NCBI GenBank assembly: GCA_028752905.1
Contig: JAQNBH010000142.1
Span: forward strand, 62,001 to 126,000
Source: Cladorhizidae sp. MBARI D1340-BT2
Lineage: Eukaryota; Porifera; Demospongiae; Poecilosclerida; Cladorhizidae
Length of the DNA stretch: 64,000 nt
Direction of reading: 5' to 3'
This document shows, piece by piece, positions 38,001 to 52,900 of the stretch. The position numbers were made by a program, and so were the translations under genes. How positions within the stretch are numbered: position 1 is the stretch's first letter; every line of letters begins with the position of its first letter. Below the pieces are notes generated by a model. That model did not search any database. It was not told where the DNA came from and saw only the letters and a list, made by a program, of their open reading frames with translations.

Positions 38001-41000
38001 GGTTGTAAGTAACCTTCTCTGGTGCTTCACCCAAACAAGTATTGCTAACAGCTGGTTGTAAGTAATCTTCTCTGGTGCTTCACCCAAACAAGTATTGCTA
38101 ACAGCTGGTTGTAAGTAACCTTCTCTGATGCTTCACCCAAACAAGTATTGCTAACAGCTGGTTGTAAGTAATCTTCTCTGGTGCTTCACCCAAACAAGTA
38201 TTCCTAACAGCTGGTTGTAAGTAATCTTCTCTGGTGCTTCACCCAAACAAGTATTGCTAACAGCTGGTTGTAAGTAACCTTCTCTCGTGCTTCACCCAAA
38301 CAAGTATTGCTAACAGCTGGTTGTAAGTAACCTTCTCTGGTGCTTCACCCAAACAAGTATTGCTAACAGCTGGTTGTAAGTAACCTTCTCTGGTGCTTCA
38401 CCCAAACAAGTATTGCTAACAGCTGGTTGTAAGTAACCTTCTCTGGTGCTTCACCCAAACAAGTATTGCTAACAAGTAGCTGGTTGCAAGTAACCTTCTC
38501 TGGTGCTTCACCCAAACAAGTATTGCTAACAGCTGGGCAAATAACCTTCTCTGGTGCTTCACCCAAACAAGTATTGCTAACAGCTGGTTGTAAGTAACCT
38601 TCTCTGGTGCTTCACCCAAACAAGTATTGCTAACAAGTAGCTGGTTGTAAGTAACCTTCTCTGGTGCTTTACCCAAACAAGTATTGCTAACAATGGTTGT
38701 AAGTAACCTTCTCTGGTGCTTCACCCAAGTATTGCTAACAGCTGGTTGTAAGTAACCTTCTCTGGTGCTTCACCCAAGTATTGCTAACAGCTGGTTGCAA
38801 GTAACCTTCTCTGGTGCTTCACCCAAACAAGTATTGCTAACAGCTGGTTGTAAATAATCTTCTCTGGTGCTTCACCCAAACAAGTATTGCTAACAGCTGG
38901 TTGTAAGTAACCTTCTCTGGTGCTTCACCCAAACAAGTATTGCTAACAGCTGGTTGTAAGTAATCTTCTCTGGTGCTTCACCCAAACAAGTATTGCTAAC
39001 AGCTGGTTGTAAGTAACCTTCTCTGGTGCTTCACCCAAACAAGTATTGCTAACAGCTGGTTGTAAGTAACCTTCTCTGGTGCTTCACCCAAACAAGTATT
39101 GCTAACAGCTGGTTGTAAGTAACCTTCTCTGGTGCTTCACCCAAACAAGTATTGCTAACAGCTGGTTGTAAGTAACCTTCTCTGGTGCTTCACCCAAACA
39201 AGTATTGCTAACAGCTGGTTGTAAGTAACCTTCTCTGGTGCTTCACCCAAACAAGTATTGCTAACAGCTGGTTGTAAGTAACCTTCTCTGGTGCTTCACC
39301 CAAACAAGTATTGCTAACAGCTGGTTGTAAGTAACCTTCTCTGGTGCTTCACCCAAACAAGTATTGCTAACAGCTGGTTGTAAGTAACCTTCTCTGGTGC
39401 TTCACCCAAACAAGTATTGCTAACAGCTGGTTGTAAGTAACCTTCTCTGGTGCTTCACCCAAACAAGTATTGCTAACAGCTGGTTGTAAGTAACCTTCTC
39501 TGGTGCTTCACCCAAACAAGTATTGCTAACAGCTGGGCAAATAACCTTCTCTGGTGCTTCACCCAAACAAGTATTGCTAACAGCTGGTTGTAAGTAACCT
39601 TCTCTGGTGCTTCACCCAAACAAGTATTGCTAACAGCTGGTTGTAAGTAACCTTCTCTGGTGCTTCACCCAAGTATTGCTAACAGCTGGTTGTAAGTAAC
39701 CTTCTCAGGTGCTTCACCCAAACAAGTATTGCTAACAGCTGGTTGTAAGTAACCTTCTCTGGTGCTTCACCCAAACAAGTATTGCTAACAGCTGGTTGTA
39801 AGTAACCTTCTCTGGTGCTTCACCCAAACAAGTATTGCTAACAGCTGGTTGTAAGTAACCTTCTCTGGTGCTTCACCCAAACAAGTATTGCTAACAAGTA
39901 GCTGGTTGCAAGTAACCTTCTCTGGTGCTTCACCCAAACAAGTATTCCTAACAGCTGGTTGTAAATAATCTTCTCTGGTGCTTCACCCAAACAAGTATTG
40001 CTAACAGCTGGTTGTAAGTAACCTTCTCTGGTGCTTCACCCAAACAAGTATTGCTAACAGCTGGTTGTAAGTATCTTCTCTGGTGCTTCACCCAAACAAG
40101 TATTGCTAACAGCTGGTTGTAAGTAATCTTCTCTGGTGCTTCACCCAAACAAGTATTGCTAACAGCTGGTTGTAAGTAACCTTCTCTGGTGCTTCACCCA
40201 AACAAGTATTGCTAACAGCTGGTTGTAAGTAATCTTCTCTGGTGCTTCACCCAAACAAGTATTGCTAACAGCTGGTTGTAAGTAACCTTCTCTGGTGCTT
40301 CACCCAAGTATTGCTAACAGCTGGTTGTAAGTATCTTCTCTGGTGCTTCACCCAAACAAGTATTGCTAACAGCTGGTTGTAAGTAATCTTCTCTGGTGCT
40401 TCACCCAATCAAGTATTGCTAACAGCTGGTTGTAAGTAATCTTCTCTGGTGCTTCACCCAAACAAGTATTGCTAACAGCTGGTTGTAAGTAACCTTCTCT
40501 GGTGCTTCACCCAAACAAGTATTGCTAACAGCTGGTTGTAAGTAACCTTCTCTGGTGCTTCACCCAAACAAGTATTGCTAACAAGTAGCTGGTTGTAAGT
40601 AACCTTCTCTGGTGCTTCACCCAAACAAGTATTGCTAACAGCTGGTTGTAAGTAATCTTCTCTGGTGCTTCACCCAAACAAGTATTGCTAACAAGTAGCT
40701 GGTTGCAAGTAACCTTCTCTGGTGCTTCACCCAAACAAGTATTGCTAACAGCTGGGCAAATAACCTTCTCTGGTGCTTCACCCAAACAAGTATTGCTAAC
40801 AGCTGGTTGTAAGTAACCTTCTCTGGTGCTTCACCCAAACAAGTATTGCTAACAAGTAGCTGGTTGTAAGTAACCTTCTCTGGTGCTTCACCCAAACAAG
40901 TATTGCTAACAGCTGGTTGTAAGTAACCTTCTCTGGTGCTTAACCCAAGTATTGCTAACAGCTGGTTGTAAGTAACCTTCTCTGGTGCTTCACCCAAGTA

Positions 41001-44000
41001 TTGCTAACAGCTGGTTGTAAGTAATCTTCTCTGGTGCTTCACCCAAACAAGTATTGCTAACAGCTGGTTGTAAGTAATCTTCTCTGGTGCTTCACCCAAA
41101 CAAGTATTGCTAACAGCTGGTTGTAAGTAACCTTCTCTGGTGCTTCACCCAAACAAGTATTGCTAACAGCTGGTTGTAAGTAACCTTCTCTGGTGCTTCA
41201 CCCAAACAAGTATTGCTAACAGCTGGTTGTAAGTAACCTTCTCTGGTGCTTCACCCAAACAAGTATTGCTAACAGCTGGTTGTAAGTAATCTTCTCTGGT
41301 GCTTCACCCAAACAAGTATTGCTAACAGCTGGTTGTAAGTAACCTTCTCTGGTGCTTCACCCAAACGAGTATTGCTAACAGCTGGTTGTAAGTAACCTTC
41401 TCTGGTGCTTCACCCAAACAAGTATTGCTAACAAGTAGATGGTTGCAAGTAACCTTCTCTGGTGCTTCACCCAAACAAGTATTGCTAACAGCTGGTTGTA
41501 AGTAACCTTCTCTGGTGCTTCACCCAAACAAGTATTGCTAACAGCTGGTTGTAAGTAACCTTCTCTGGTGCTTCACCCAAACAAGTATTGCTAACAGCTG
41601 GGCAAATAACCTTCTCTGGTGCTTCACCCAAACAAGTATTGCTAACAGCTGGTTGTAAGTAACCTTCTCTGGTGCTTCACCCAAACAAGTATTGCTAACA
41701 AGTAGCTGGTTGTAAGTAACCTTCTCTGGTGCTTTACCCAAACAAGTATTGCTAACAGCTGGTTGTAAGTAACCTTCTCTGGTGCTTCACCCAAGTATTG
41801 CTAACAGCTGGTTGTAAGTAACCTTCTCTGGTGCTTCACCCAAGTATTGCTAACAGCTGGTTGTAAGTAATCTTCTCTGGTGCTTCACCCAAACAAGTAT
41901 TGCTAACAGCTGGTTGTAAGTAATCTTCTCTGGTGCTTCACCCAAACAAGTATTGCTAACAGCTGGTTGTAAGTAACCTTCTCTGGTGCTTCACCCAAAC
42001 AAGTATTGCTAACAGCTGGTTGTAAGTAACCTTCTTTGGTGCTTCACCCAAACAAGTATTGCTAACAGCTGGTTGTAAGTAACCTTCTCTGGTGCTTCAC
42101 CCAAACAAGTATTGCTAACAAGTAGCTGGTTGCAAGTAACCTTCTCTGGTGCTTCACCCAAACAAGTATTGCTAACAGCTGGTTGTAAGTAACCTTCTCT
42201 GGTGCTTCACCCAAACAAGTATTGCTAACAGCTGGGCAAATAACCTTCTCTGGTGCTTCACCCAAACAAGTATTGCTAACAGCTGGTTGTAAGTAACCTT
42301 CTCTGGTGCTTCACCCAAACAAGTATTGCTAACAAGTAGCTGGTTGTAAGTAACCTTCTCTGGTGCTTCACCCAAACAAGTATTGCTAACAGCTGGTTGT
42401 AAGTAACCTTCTCTGGTGCTTCACCCAAGTATTGCTAACAGCTGGTTGTAAGTAACCTTCTCTGGTGCTTCACCCAAGTATTGCTAACAGCTGGTTGTAA
42501 GTATCTTCTCTGGTGCTTTACCCAAACAAGTATTGCTAACAGCTGGTTGTAAGTAATCTTCTCTGGTGCTTCACCCAAACAAGTATTGCTAACAGCTGGT
42601 TGTAAGTAACCTTCTCTGGTGCTTCACCCAAACAAGTATTGCTAACAGCTGGTTGTAAGTAACCTTCTCTGGTGCTTCACCCAAACAAGTATTGCTAACA
42701 GCTGGTTGTAAGTAACCTTCTCTGGTGCTTCACCCAAACAAGTATTGCTAACAGCTGGTTGTAAGTAATCTTCTCTGGTGCTTCACCCAAACAAGTATTG
42801 CTAACAGCTGGTTGTAAGTAACCTTCTCTGATGCTTCACCCAAACAAGTATTGCTAACAGCTGGTTGTAAGTAATCTTCTCTGGTGCTTCACCCAAACAA
42901 GTATTGCTAACAGCTGGTTGTAAGTAATCTTCTCTGGTGCTTCACCCAAACAAGTATTGCTAACAGCTGGTTGTAAGTAACCTTCTCTCGTGCTTCACCC
43001 AAACAAGTATTGCTAACAGCTGGTTGTAAGTAATCTTCTCTGGTGCTTCACCCAAACAAGTATTGCTAACAGCTGGTTGTAAGTAACCTTCTCTGGTGCT
43101 TCACCCAAACAAGTATTGCTAACAGCTGGTTGTAAGTAACCTTCTCTGGTGCTTCACCCAAACAAGTATTGCTAACAAGTAGCTGGTTGCAAGTAACCTT
43201 CTCTGGTGCTTCACCCAAACAAGTATTGCTAACAGCTGGTTGTAAGTAACCTTCTCTGGTGCTTCACCCAAACAAGTATTGCTAACAGCTGGGCAAATAA
43301 CCTTCTCTGGTGCTTCACCCAAACAAGTATTGCTAACAGCTGGTTGTAAGTAACCTTCTCTGGTGCTTCACCCAAACAAGTATTGCTAACAAGTAGCTGG
43401 TTGTAAGTAACCTTCTCTGGTGCTTCACCCAAACAAGTATTGCTAACAGCTGGTTGTAAGTAACCTTCTCTGGTGCTTCACCCAAGTATTGCTAACAGCT
43501 GGTTGTAAGTAACCTTCTCTGGTGCTTCACCCAAACAAGTATTGCTAACAGCTGGTTGTAAGTAACCTTCTCTAGTGCTTCACCCAAACAAGTATTGCTA
43601 ACAGCTGGTTGTAAGTAACCTTCTCTGGTGCTTCACCCAAACAAGTATTGCTAACAGCTGGTTGTAAGTAACCTTCTCTGGTGCTTCACCCAAACAAGTA
43701 TTGCTAACAAGTAGCTGGTTGCAAGTAACCTTCTCTGGTGCTTCACCCAAACAAGTATTGCTAACAGCTGGTTGTAAATAATCTTCTCTGGTGCTTCACC
43801 CAATTCACCCAAACAAGTATTGCTAACAAGTAGCTGGTTGTAAGTAACCTTCTCTGGTGCTTCACCCAAACAAGTATTGCTAACAGCTGGTTGTAAGTAA
43901 CCTTCTCTGGTGCTTCACCCAAGTATTGCTAACAGCTGGTTGTAAGTAACCTTCTCTGGTGCTTCACCCAAACAAGTATTGCTAACAGCTGGTTGTAAGT

Positions 44001-47000
44001 AACCTTCTCTGGTGCTTCACCCAAACAAGTATTGCTAACAGCTGGTTGTAAGTAACCTTCTCTGGTGCTTCACCCAAACAAGTATTGCTAACAGCTGGTT
44101 GTAAGTAACCTTCTCTGGTGCTTCACCCAAACAAGTATTGCTAACAAGTAGCTGGTTGCAAGTAACCTTCTCTGGTGCTTCACCCAAACAAGTATTGCTA
44201 ACAGCTGGTTGTAAATAATCTTCTCTGGTGCTTCACCCAAACAAGTATTGCTAACAGCTGGTTGTAAGTAACCTTCTCTGGTGCTTCACCCAAACAAGTA
44301 TTGCTAACAGCTGGTTGTAAGTAACCTTCTCTGGTGCTTCACCCAAACAAGTATTGCTAACAGCTGGTTGTAAGTAACCTTCTCTGGTGCTTCACCCAAA
44401 CAAGTATTGCTAACAGCTGGTTGTAAGTAATCTTCTCTGGTGCTTCACCCAAACAAGTATTGCTAACAGCTGGTTGTAAGTAACCTTCTCTGGTGCTTCA
44501 CCCTAACAAGTATTGCTAACAGCTGGTTGTAAGTAATCTTCTCTGGTGCTTCACCCAAACAAGTATTGCTAACAGCTGGTTGTAAGTAACCTTCTCTGGT
44601 GCTTCACCCAAACAAGTATTGCTAACAGCTGGTTGTAAGTAACCTTCTCTGGTGCTTCACCCAAACAAGTATTGCTAACAGCTGGTTGTAAGTAACCTTC
44701 TCTGGTGCTTCACCCAAACAAGTATTGCTAACAGCTGGTTGTAAGTAACCTTCTCTGGTGCTTCACCCAAACAAGTATTGCTAACAGCTGGTTGTAAGTA
44801 ACCTTCTCTGGTGCTTCACCCAAACAAGTATTGCTAACAGCTGGTTGTAAGTAACCTTCTCTGGTGCTTCACCCAAACAAGTATTGCTAACAGCTGGTTG
44901 TAAGTAACCTTCTCTGGTGCTTCACCCAAACAAGTATTGCTAACAGCTGGTTGTAAGTAACCTTCTCTGGTGCTTCACCCAAACAAGTATTGCTAACAGC
45001 TGGGAAAATAACCTTCTCTGGTGCTTCACCCAAACAAGTATTGCTAACAGCTGGTTGTAAGTAACCTTCTCTGGTGCTTCACCCAAACAAGTATTGCTAA
45101 CAGCTGGTTGTAAGTAACCTTCTCTGGTGCTTCACCCAAACAAGTATTGCTAACAGCTGGTTGTAAGTAACCTTCTCTGGTGCTTCACCCAAACAAGTAT
45201 TGCTAACAGCTGGTTGTAAGTAACCTTCTCTGGTGCTTCACCCAAGTATTGCTAACAGCTGGTTGTAAGTAACCTTCTCTGGTGCTTCACCCAAGTATTG
45301 CTAACAGCTGGTTGTAAGTAATCTTCTCTGGTGCTTCACCCAAACAAGTATTGCTAACAGCTGGTTGTAAGTAATCTTCTCTGGTGCTTCACCCAAACAA
45401 GTATTGCTAACAGCTGGTTGTAAGTAACCTTCTCTGGTGCTTCACCCAAACAAGTATTGCTAACAGCTGGTTGTAAGTAACCTTCTTTGGTGCTTCACCC
45501 AAACAAGTATTGCTAACAGCTGGTTGTAAGTAACCTTCTCTGGTGCTTCACCCAAACAAGTATTGCTAACAAGTAGCTGGTTGCAAGTAACCTTCTCTGG
45601 TGCTTCACCCAAACAAGTATTGCTAACAGCTGGTTGTAAGTAACCTTCTCTGGTGCTTCACCCAAACAAGTATTGCTAACAGCTGGGCAAATAACCTTCT
45701 CTGGTGCTTCACCCAAACAAGTATTGCTAACAGCTGGTTGTAAGTAACCTTCTCTGGTGCTTCACCCAAACAAGTATTGCTAACAAGTAGCTGGTTGTAA
45801 GTAACCTTCTCTGGTGCTTCACCCAAACAAGTATTGCTAACAGCTGGTTGTAAGTAACCTTCTCTGGTGCTTCACCCAAGTATTGCTAACAGCTGGTTGT
45901 AAGTAACCTTCTCTGGTGCTTCACCCAAGTATTGCTAACAGCTGGTTGTAAGTATCTTCTCTGGTGCTTTACCCAAACAAGTATTGCTAACAGCTGGTTG
46001 TAAGTAATCTTCTCTGGTGCTTCACCCAAACAAGTATTGCTAACAGCTGGTTGTAAGTAACCTTCTCTGGTGCTTCACCCAAACAAGTATTGCTAACAGC
46101 TGGTTGTAAGTAACCTTCTCTGGTGCTTCACCCAAACAAGTATTGCTAACAGCTGGTTGTAAGTAACCTTCTCTGGTGCTTCACCCAAACAAGTATTGCT
46201 AACAGCTGGTTGTAAGTAATCTTCTCTGGTGCTTCACCCAAACAAGTATTGCTAACAGCTGGTTGTAAGTAACCTTCTCTGATGCTTCACCCAAACAAGT
46301 ATTGCTAACAGCTGGTTGTAAGTAATCTTCTCTGGTGCTTCACCCAAACAAGTATTGCTAACAGCTGGTTGTAAGTAATCTTCTCTGGTGCTTCACCCAA
46401 ACAAGTATTGCTAACAGCTGGTTGTAAGTAACCTTCTCTCGTGCTTCACCCAAACAAGTATTGCTAACAGCTGGTTGTTAGTAATCTTCTCTGGTGCTTC
46501 ACCCAAACAAGTATTGCTAACAGCTGGTTGTAAGTAACCTTCTCTGGTGCTTCACCCAAACAAGTATTGCTAACAGCTGGTTGTAAGTAACCTTCTCTGG
46601 TGCTTCACCCAAACAAGTATTGCTAACAAGTAGCTGGTTGCAAGTAACCTTCTCTGGTGCTTCACCCAAACAAGTATTGCTAACAGCTGGTTGTAAGTAA
46701 CCTTCTCTGGTGCTTCACCCAAACAAGTATTGCTAACAGCTGGGCAAATAACCTTCTCTGGTGCTTCACCCAAACAAGTATTGCTAACAGCTGGTTGTAA
46801 GTAACCTTCTCTGGTGCTTCACCCAAACAAGTATTGCTAACAAGTAGCTGGTTGTAAGTAACCTTCTCTGGTGCTTCACCCAAACAAGTATTGCTAACAG
46901 CTGGTTGTAAGTAACCTTCTCTGGTGCTTCACCCAAGTATTGCTAACAGCTGGTTGTAAGTAACCTTCTCTGGTGCTTCACCCAAACAAGTATTGCTAAC

Positions 47001-48060
47001 AGCTGGTTGTAAGTAACCTTCTCTGGTGCTTCACCCAAACAAGTATTGCTAACAGCTGGTTGTAAGTAACCTTCTCTGGTGCTTCACCCAAACAAGTATT
47101 GCTAACAGCTGGTTGTAAGTAACCTTCTCTGGTGCTTCACCCAAACAAGTATTGCTAACAAGTAGCTGGTTGCAAGTAACCTTCTCTGGTGCTTCACCCA
47201 AACAAGTATTGCTAACAGCTGGTTGTAAATAATCTTCTCTGGTGCTTCACCCAAACAAGTATTGCTAACAGCTGGTTGTAAGTAACCTTCTCTGGTGCTT
47301 CACCCAAACAAGTATTGCTAACAGCTGGTTGTAAGTAACCTTCTCTGGTGCTTCACCCAAACAAGTATTGCTAACAGCTGGTTGTAAGTAACCTTCTCTG
47401 GTGCTTCACCCAAACAAGTATTGCTAACAGCTGGTTGTAAGTAATCTTCTCTGGTGCTTCACCCAAACAAGTATTGCTAACAGCTGGTTGTAAGTAACCT
47501 TCTCTGGTGCTTCACCCAAACAAGTATTGCTAACAGCTGGTTGTAAGTAATCTTCTCTGGTGCTTCACCCAAACAAGTATTGCTAACAGCTGGTTGTAAG
47601 TAACCTTCTCTGGTGCTTCACCCAAACAAGTATTGCTAACAGCTGGTTGTAAGTAACCTTCTCTGGTGCTTCACCCAAACAAGTATTGCTAACAGCTGGT
47701 TGTAAGTAACCTTCTCTGGTGCTTCACCCAAACAAGTATTGCTAACAGCTGGTTGTAAGTAACCTTCTCTGGTGCTTCACCCAAACAAGTATTGCTAACA
47801 GCTGGTTGTAAGTAACCTTCTCTGGTGCTTCACCCAAACAAGTATTGCTAACAGCTGGTTGTAAGTAACCTTCTCTGGTGCTTCACCCAAACAAGTATTG
47901 CTAACAGCTGGTTGTAAGTAACCTTCTCTGGTGCTTCACCCAAACAAGTATTGCTAACAGCTGGTTGTAAGTAACCTTCTCTGGTTCTTCACCCAAACAA
48001 GTATTGCTAACTGCTGGGAAAATAACCTTCTCTGGTGCTTCACCCAAACAAGTATTGCTA
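20072..48060. repeat. Satellite domain A: higher-order blocks marked by 51-bp junction units
   Basis: Units with gggcaaataacc recur at about 21093, 21935, 22573, 23632, 24963, 25915, 27082, 27934, 29273, 29849, 31292, 32091, 32723, 33515, 34308, 34999, 36051, 36899, 37531, 38535, 39534, 40753, 41600, 42234 and 43291, and further at 45685 and 46742; decayed forms (gggaaaataacc) lie at about 45002 and 48015. Most are followed by one 53-bp unit, a 57-bp unit and often two 49-bp units. The spacing of 0.6-1.7 kb indicates amplification of multi-unit blocks, with longer repeats such as the 2536-bp offset between about 33060-33660 and 35600-36190. Confidence 0.85.
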
Positions 48061-49999
48061 ACAGCTGGTTGTAAGTAACCTTCTCTGGTGCTTCACCCAA
48101 ACAAGTATTGCTAACAGCTGGTTGTAAGTAACCTTCTCTGGTGCTTCACCCAAACAAGTATTGCTAACAGCTGGTTGTAAGTAACCTTCTCTGGTGCTTC
48201 ACCCAAACAAGTATTGCTAACAGCTGGTTGTAAGTAACCTTCTCTGGTGCTTCACCCAAACAAGTATTGCTAACAAGTAGCTGGTTGTAAGTAACCTTCT
48301 CTGGTGCTTCACCCAAACAAGTATTGCTAACATCTGGTAGTAAGTAACCTTCTCTGGTGCTTCACCCAAGTATTGCTAACAGCTGGTTGTAAGTAACTTT
48401 CTCTGGTGCTTCACCCAAACAAGTATTGCTAACAGCTGGTTGTAAGTAACCTTCTCTGGTGCTTCACCCAAACAAGTATTGCTAACAGCTGGTTGTAAGT
48501 AACCTTCTCTGGTGCTTCACCCAAACAAGTATTGCTAACAGCTGGTTGTAAGTAATCTTCTCTGGTGCTTCACCCAAACAAGTATTGCTAACGGCTGGTT
48601 GTAAGTAATCTTCTCTGGTGCTTCACCCAAACAAGTATTGCTAACAGCTGGTTGTAAGTAACCTTCTCTGGTGCTTCACCCAAACAAGTATTGCTAACAG
48701 CTGGTTATAAGTAATCTTCTCTGGTGCTTCATCCAAACAAGTATTGCTAACAGCTGGTTGTAAGTAACCTTCTCTGGTGCTTCACCCAAACAAGTATTGC
48801 TAACAGCTGGTTGTAAGTAACATTCTCTGGTGCTTCACCCAAACAAGTATTGCTAACAGCTGGTTGTAAGTAACCTTCTCTGGTGCTTCACCCAAACAAG
48901 TATTGCTAACAGCTGGTTGTAAGTAACCTTCTCTGGTGCTTCACCCAAACAAGTATTGCTAACAGCTGATTGTAAGTAACCTTCTCTGGTGCTTCACCCA
49001 AACAAGTATTGCTAACAGCTGGTTGTAAGTAACCTTCTCTGGTGCTTCACCCAAACAAGTATTGCTAACAGCTGGTTGTAAGTAACCTTCTCTGGTGCTT
49101 CACCCAAACAAGTATTGCTAACAGCTGGTTGTAAGTAACCTTCTCTGGTGCTTCACCCAAACAAGTATTGCTAACAGCTGGTTGTAAGTAACCTTCTCTG
49201 GTGCTTCACCCAAACAAGTATTGCTAACAGCTGGTTGTAAATAACCTTCTCTGGTGCTTCACCCAAACAAGTATTGCTAACAGCTGGTTGTAAGTAACCT
49301 TCTCTGGTGCTTCACCCAAACAAGTATTGCTAACAAGTAGCTGGTTGTAAGTAACCTTCTCTGGTGCATCACCCAAACAAGTATTGCTAACAGCTGGTTG
49401 TAAGTAACCTTCTCTGGTGCTTCACCCAAACAAGTATTGCTAACAAGTAGCTGGTTGTAAGTAACCTTCTCTGGTGCTTCACCCAAACAAGTATTGCTAA
49501 CAGCTGGTTGTAAGTAACCTTCTCTGGTGCTTCACCCAAACAAGTATTGCTAACAAGTAGCTGGTTGTAAGTAACCTTCTCTGGTGCTTCACCCAAACAA
49601 GTATTGCTAACAGCTGGTTGTAAGTAACCTTCTCTGGTGCTTCACCCAAACAAGTATTGCTAACAGCTTGTTGTAAGTAATCTTCTCTGGTGCTTCACCC
49701 AAACAAGTATTGCTAACGGCTGGTTGTAAGTAATCTTCTCTGGTGCTTCACCCAAACAAGTATTGCTAACAGCTGGTTGTAAGTAACCTTCTCTGGTGCT
49801 TCACCCAAACAAGTATTGCTAACAGCTGGTTGTAAGTAATCTTCTCTGGTGCTTCATCCAAACAAGTATTGCTAACAGCTGGTTGTAAGTAACCTTCTCT
49901 GGTGCTTCACCCAAACAAGTATTGCTAACAGCTGGTTGTAAGTAACATTCTCTGGTGCTTCACCCAAACAAGTATTGCTAACAGCTGGTTGTAAGTAAC

Positions 50000-52900
50000 C
50001 TTCTCTGGTGCTTCACCCAAACAAGTATTGCTAACAGCTGGTTGTAAGTAACCTTCTCTGGTGCTTCACCCAAACAAGTATTGCTAACAGCTGATTGTAA
50101 GTAACCTTCTCTGGTGCTTCACCCAAACAAGTATTGCTAACAGCTGGTTGTAAGTAACCTTCTCTGGTGCTTCACCCAAACAAGTATTGCTAACAGCTGG
50201 TTGTAAGTAACCTTCTCTGGTGCTTCACCCAAACAAGTATTGCTAACAGCTGGTTGTAAGTAACCTTCTCTGGTGCTTCACCCAAACAAGTATTGCTAAC
50301 AGCTGGTTGTAAGTAGAACTTCTCTGGTGCTTCACCCAAACAAGTATTGCTAACAGCTGGTTGTAAGTAACCTTCTCTGGTGCTTCACCCAAACAAGTAT
50401 TGCTAACAGCTGGTTGTAAGTAACCTTCTCTGGTGCTTCACCCAAACAAGTATTGCTAACAGCTGGTTGTAAGTAACCTTCTCTGGTGCTTCACCCAAAC
50501 AAGTATTGCTAACAGCTGGTTGTAAGTAACCTTCTCTGGTGCTTCACCCAAACAAGTATTGCTAACAGCTGGTTGTAAGTAATCTTCTCTGGTGCTTCAC
50601 CCAAACAAGTATTGCTAACAGCTGGTTGTAAGTAACCTTCTCTGGTGCTTCACCCAAACAAGTATTGCTAACAGCTGGTTGTAAGTAACCTTCTCTGGTG
50701 CTTCACCCAAGTATTGCTAACAGCTGGTTGTAAGTAACCTTCTCTGGTGCTTCACCCAAACAAGTATTGCTAACAGCTGGTTGTAAGTAACCTTCTCTGG
50801 TGCTTCACCCAAGTATTGCTAACAGCTGGTTGTAAGTAACCTTCTCTGGTGCTTCACCCAAACAAGTATTGCTAACAGCTGGTTGTAAGTAATCTTCTCT
50901 GGTGCTTCACCCAAACAAGTATTGCTAACAGCTGGTTGTAAGTAACCTTCTCTGGTGCTTCACCCAAACAAGTATTGCTAACAGCTGGTTGTAAGTAACC
51001 TTCTCTGGTGCTTCACCCAAACAAGTATTGCTAACAGCTGGTTGTAAGTAACCTTCTCTGGTGCTTCAGCCAAACAAGTATTGCTAACAGCTGGTTGTAA
51101 GTAACCTTCTCTGGTGCTTCACCCAAACAAGTATTGCTAACAGCTGGTTGTAAGTAACCTTCTCTGGTGCTTCACCCAAACAAGTATTGCTAACAGCTGG
51201 TTGTAAGTAACCTGCTCTGGTGCTTCACCCAAACAAGTATTGCTAACAGCTGGTTGTAAGTAACCTTCTCTGGTGCTTCACCCAAACAAGTATTGCTAAC
51301 AGCTGGTTGTAAGTAACCTTCTCTGGTGCTTCACCCAAACAAGTATTGCTAACAGCTGGTTGTAAGTAACCTTCTCTGGTGCTTCACCCAAACAAGTATT
51401 GCTAACAGCTGGTTGTAAGTAACCTTCTCTGGTGCTTCACCCAAACAAGTATTGCTAACAGCTGGTTGTAAGTAACCTTCTCTGGTGCTTCACCCAAACA
51501 AGTATTGCTAACAAGTAGCTGGTTGTAAGTAACCTTCTCTGGTGCTTCACCCAAACAAGTATTGCTAACAGCTGGTTGTAAGTAACCTTCTCTGGTGCTT
51601 CACCCAAACAAGTATTGCTAACAGCTTGTTGTAAGTAATCTTCTCTGGTGCTTCACCCAAACAAGTATTGCTAACGGCTGGTTGTAAGTAATCTTCTCTG
51701 GTGCTTCACCCAAACAAGTATTGCTAACAGCTGGTTGTAAGTAACCTTCTCTGGTGCTTCACCCAAACAAGTATTGCTAACAGCTGGTTGTAAGTAATCT
51801 TCTCTGGTGCTTCATCCAAACAAGTATTGCTAACAGCTGGTTGTAAGTAACCTTCTCTGGTGCTTCACCCAAACAAGTATTGCTAACAGCTGGTTGTAAG
51901 TAACATTCTCTGGTGCTTCACCCAAACAAGTATTGCTAACAGCTGGTTGTAAGTAACCTTCTCTGGTGCTTCACCCAAACAAGTATTGCTAACAGCTGGT
52001 TGTAAGTAACCTTCTCTGGTGCTTCACCCAAACAAGTATTGCTAACAGCTGATTGTAAGTAACCTTCTCTGGTGCTTCACCCAAACAAGTATTGCTAACA
52101 GCTGGTTGTAAGTAACCTTCTCTGGTGCTTCACCCAAACAAGTATTGCTAACAGCTGGTTGTAAGTAACCTTCTCTGGTGCTTCACCCAAACAAGTATTG
52201 CTAACAGCTGGTTGTAAGTAACCTTCTCTGGTGCTTCACCCAAACAAGTATTGCTAACAGCTGGTTGTAAGTAACCTTCTCTGGTGCTTCACCCAAACAA
52301 GTATTGCTAACAGCTGGTTGTAAATAACCTTCTCTGGTGCTTCACCCAAACAAGTATTGCTAACAGCTGGTTGTAAGTAACCTTCTCTGGTGCTTCACCC
52401 AAACAAGTATTGCTAACAAGTAGCTGGTTGTAAGTAACCTTCTCTGGTGCATCACCCAAACAAGTATTGCTAACAGCTGGTTGTAAGTAACCTTCTCTGG
52501 TGCTTCACCCAAACAAGTATTGCTAACAAGTAGCTGGTTGTAAGTAACCTTCTCTGGTGCTTCACCCAAACAAGTATTGCTAACAGCTGGTTGTAAATAA
52601 CCTTCTCTGGTGCTTCACCCAAACAAGTATTGCTAACAGCTGGTTGTAAGTAACCTTCTCTGGTGCTTCACCCAAACAAGTATTGCTAACGCTGGTTGTA
52701 AGTAACCTTCTCTGGTGCTTCACCCAAACAAGTATTGCTAACAGCTGGTTGTAAGTAACCTTCTCTGGTGCTTCAGCCAAACAAGTATTGCTAACAGCTG
52801 GTTGTAAGTAACCTTCTCTGGTGCTTCACCCAAACAAGTATTGCTAACAGCTGGTTGTAAGTAACCTTCTCTGGTTCTTCACCCAAACAAGTATTGCTAA

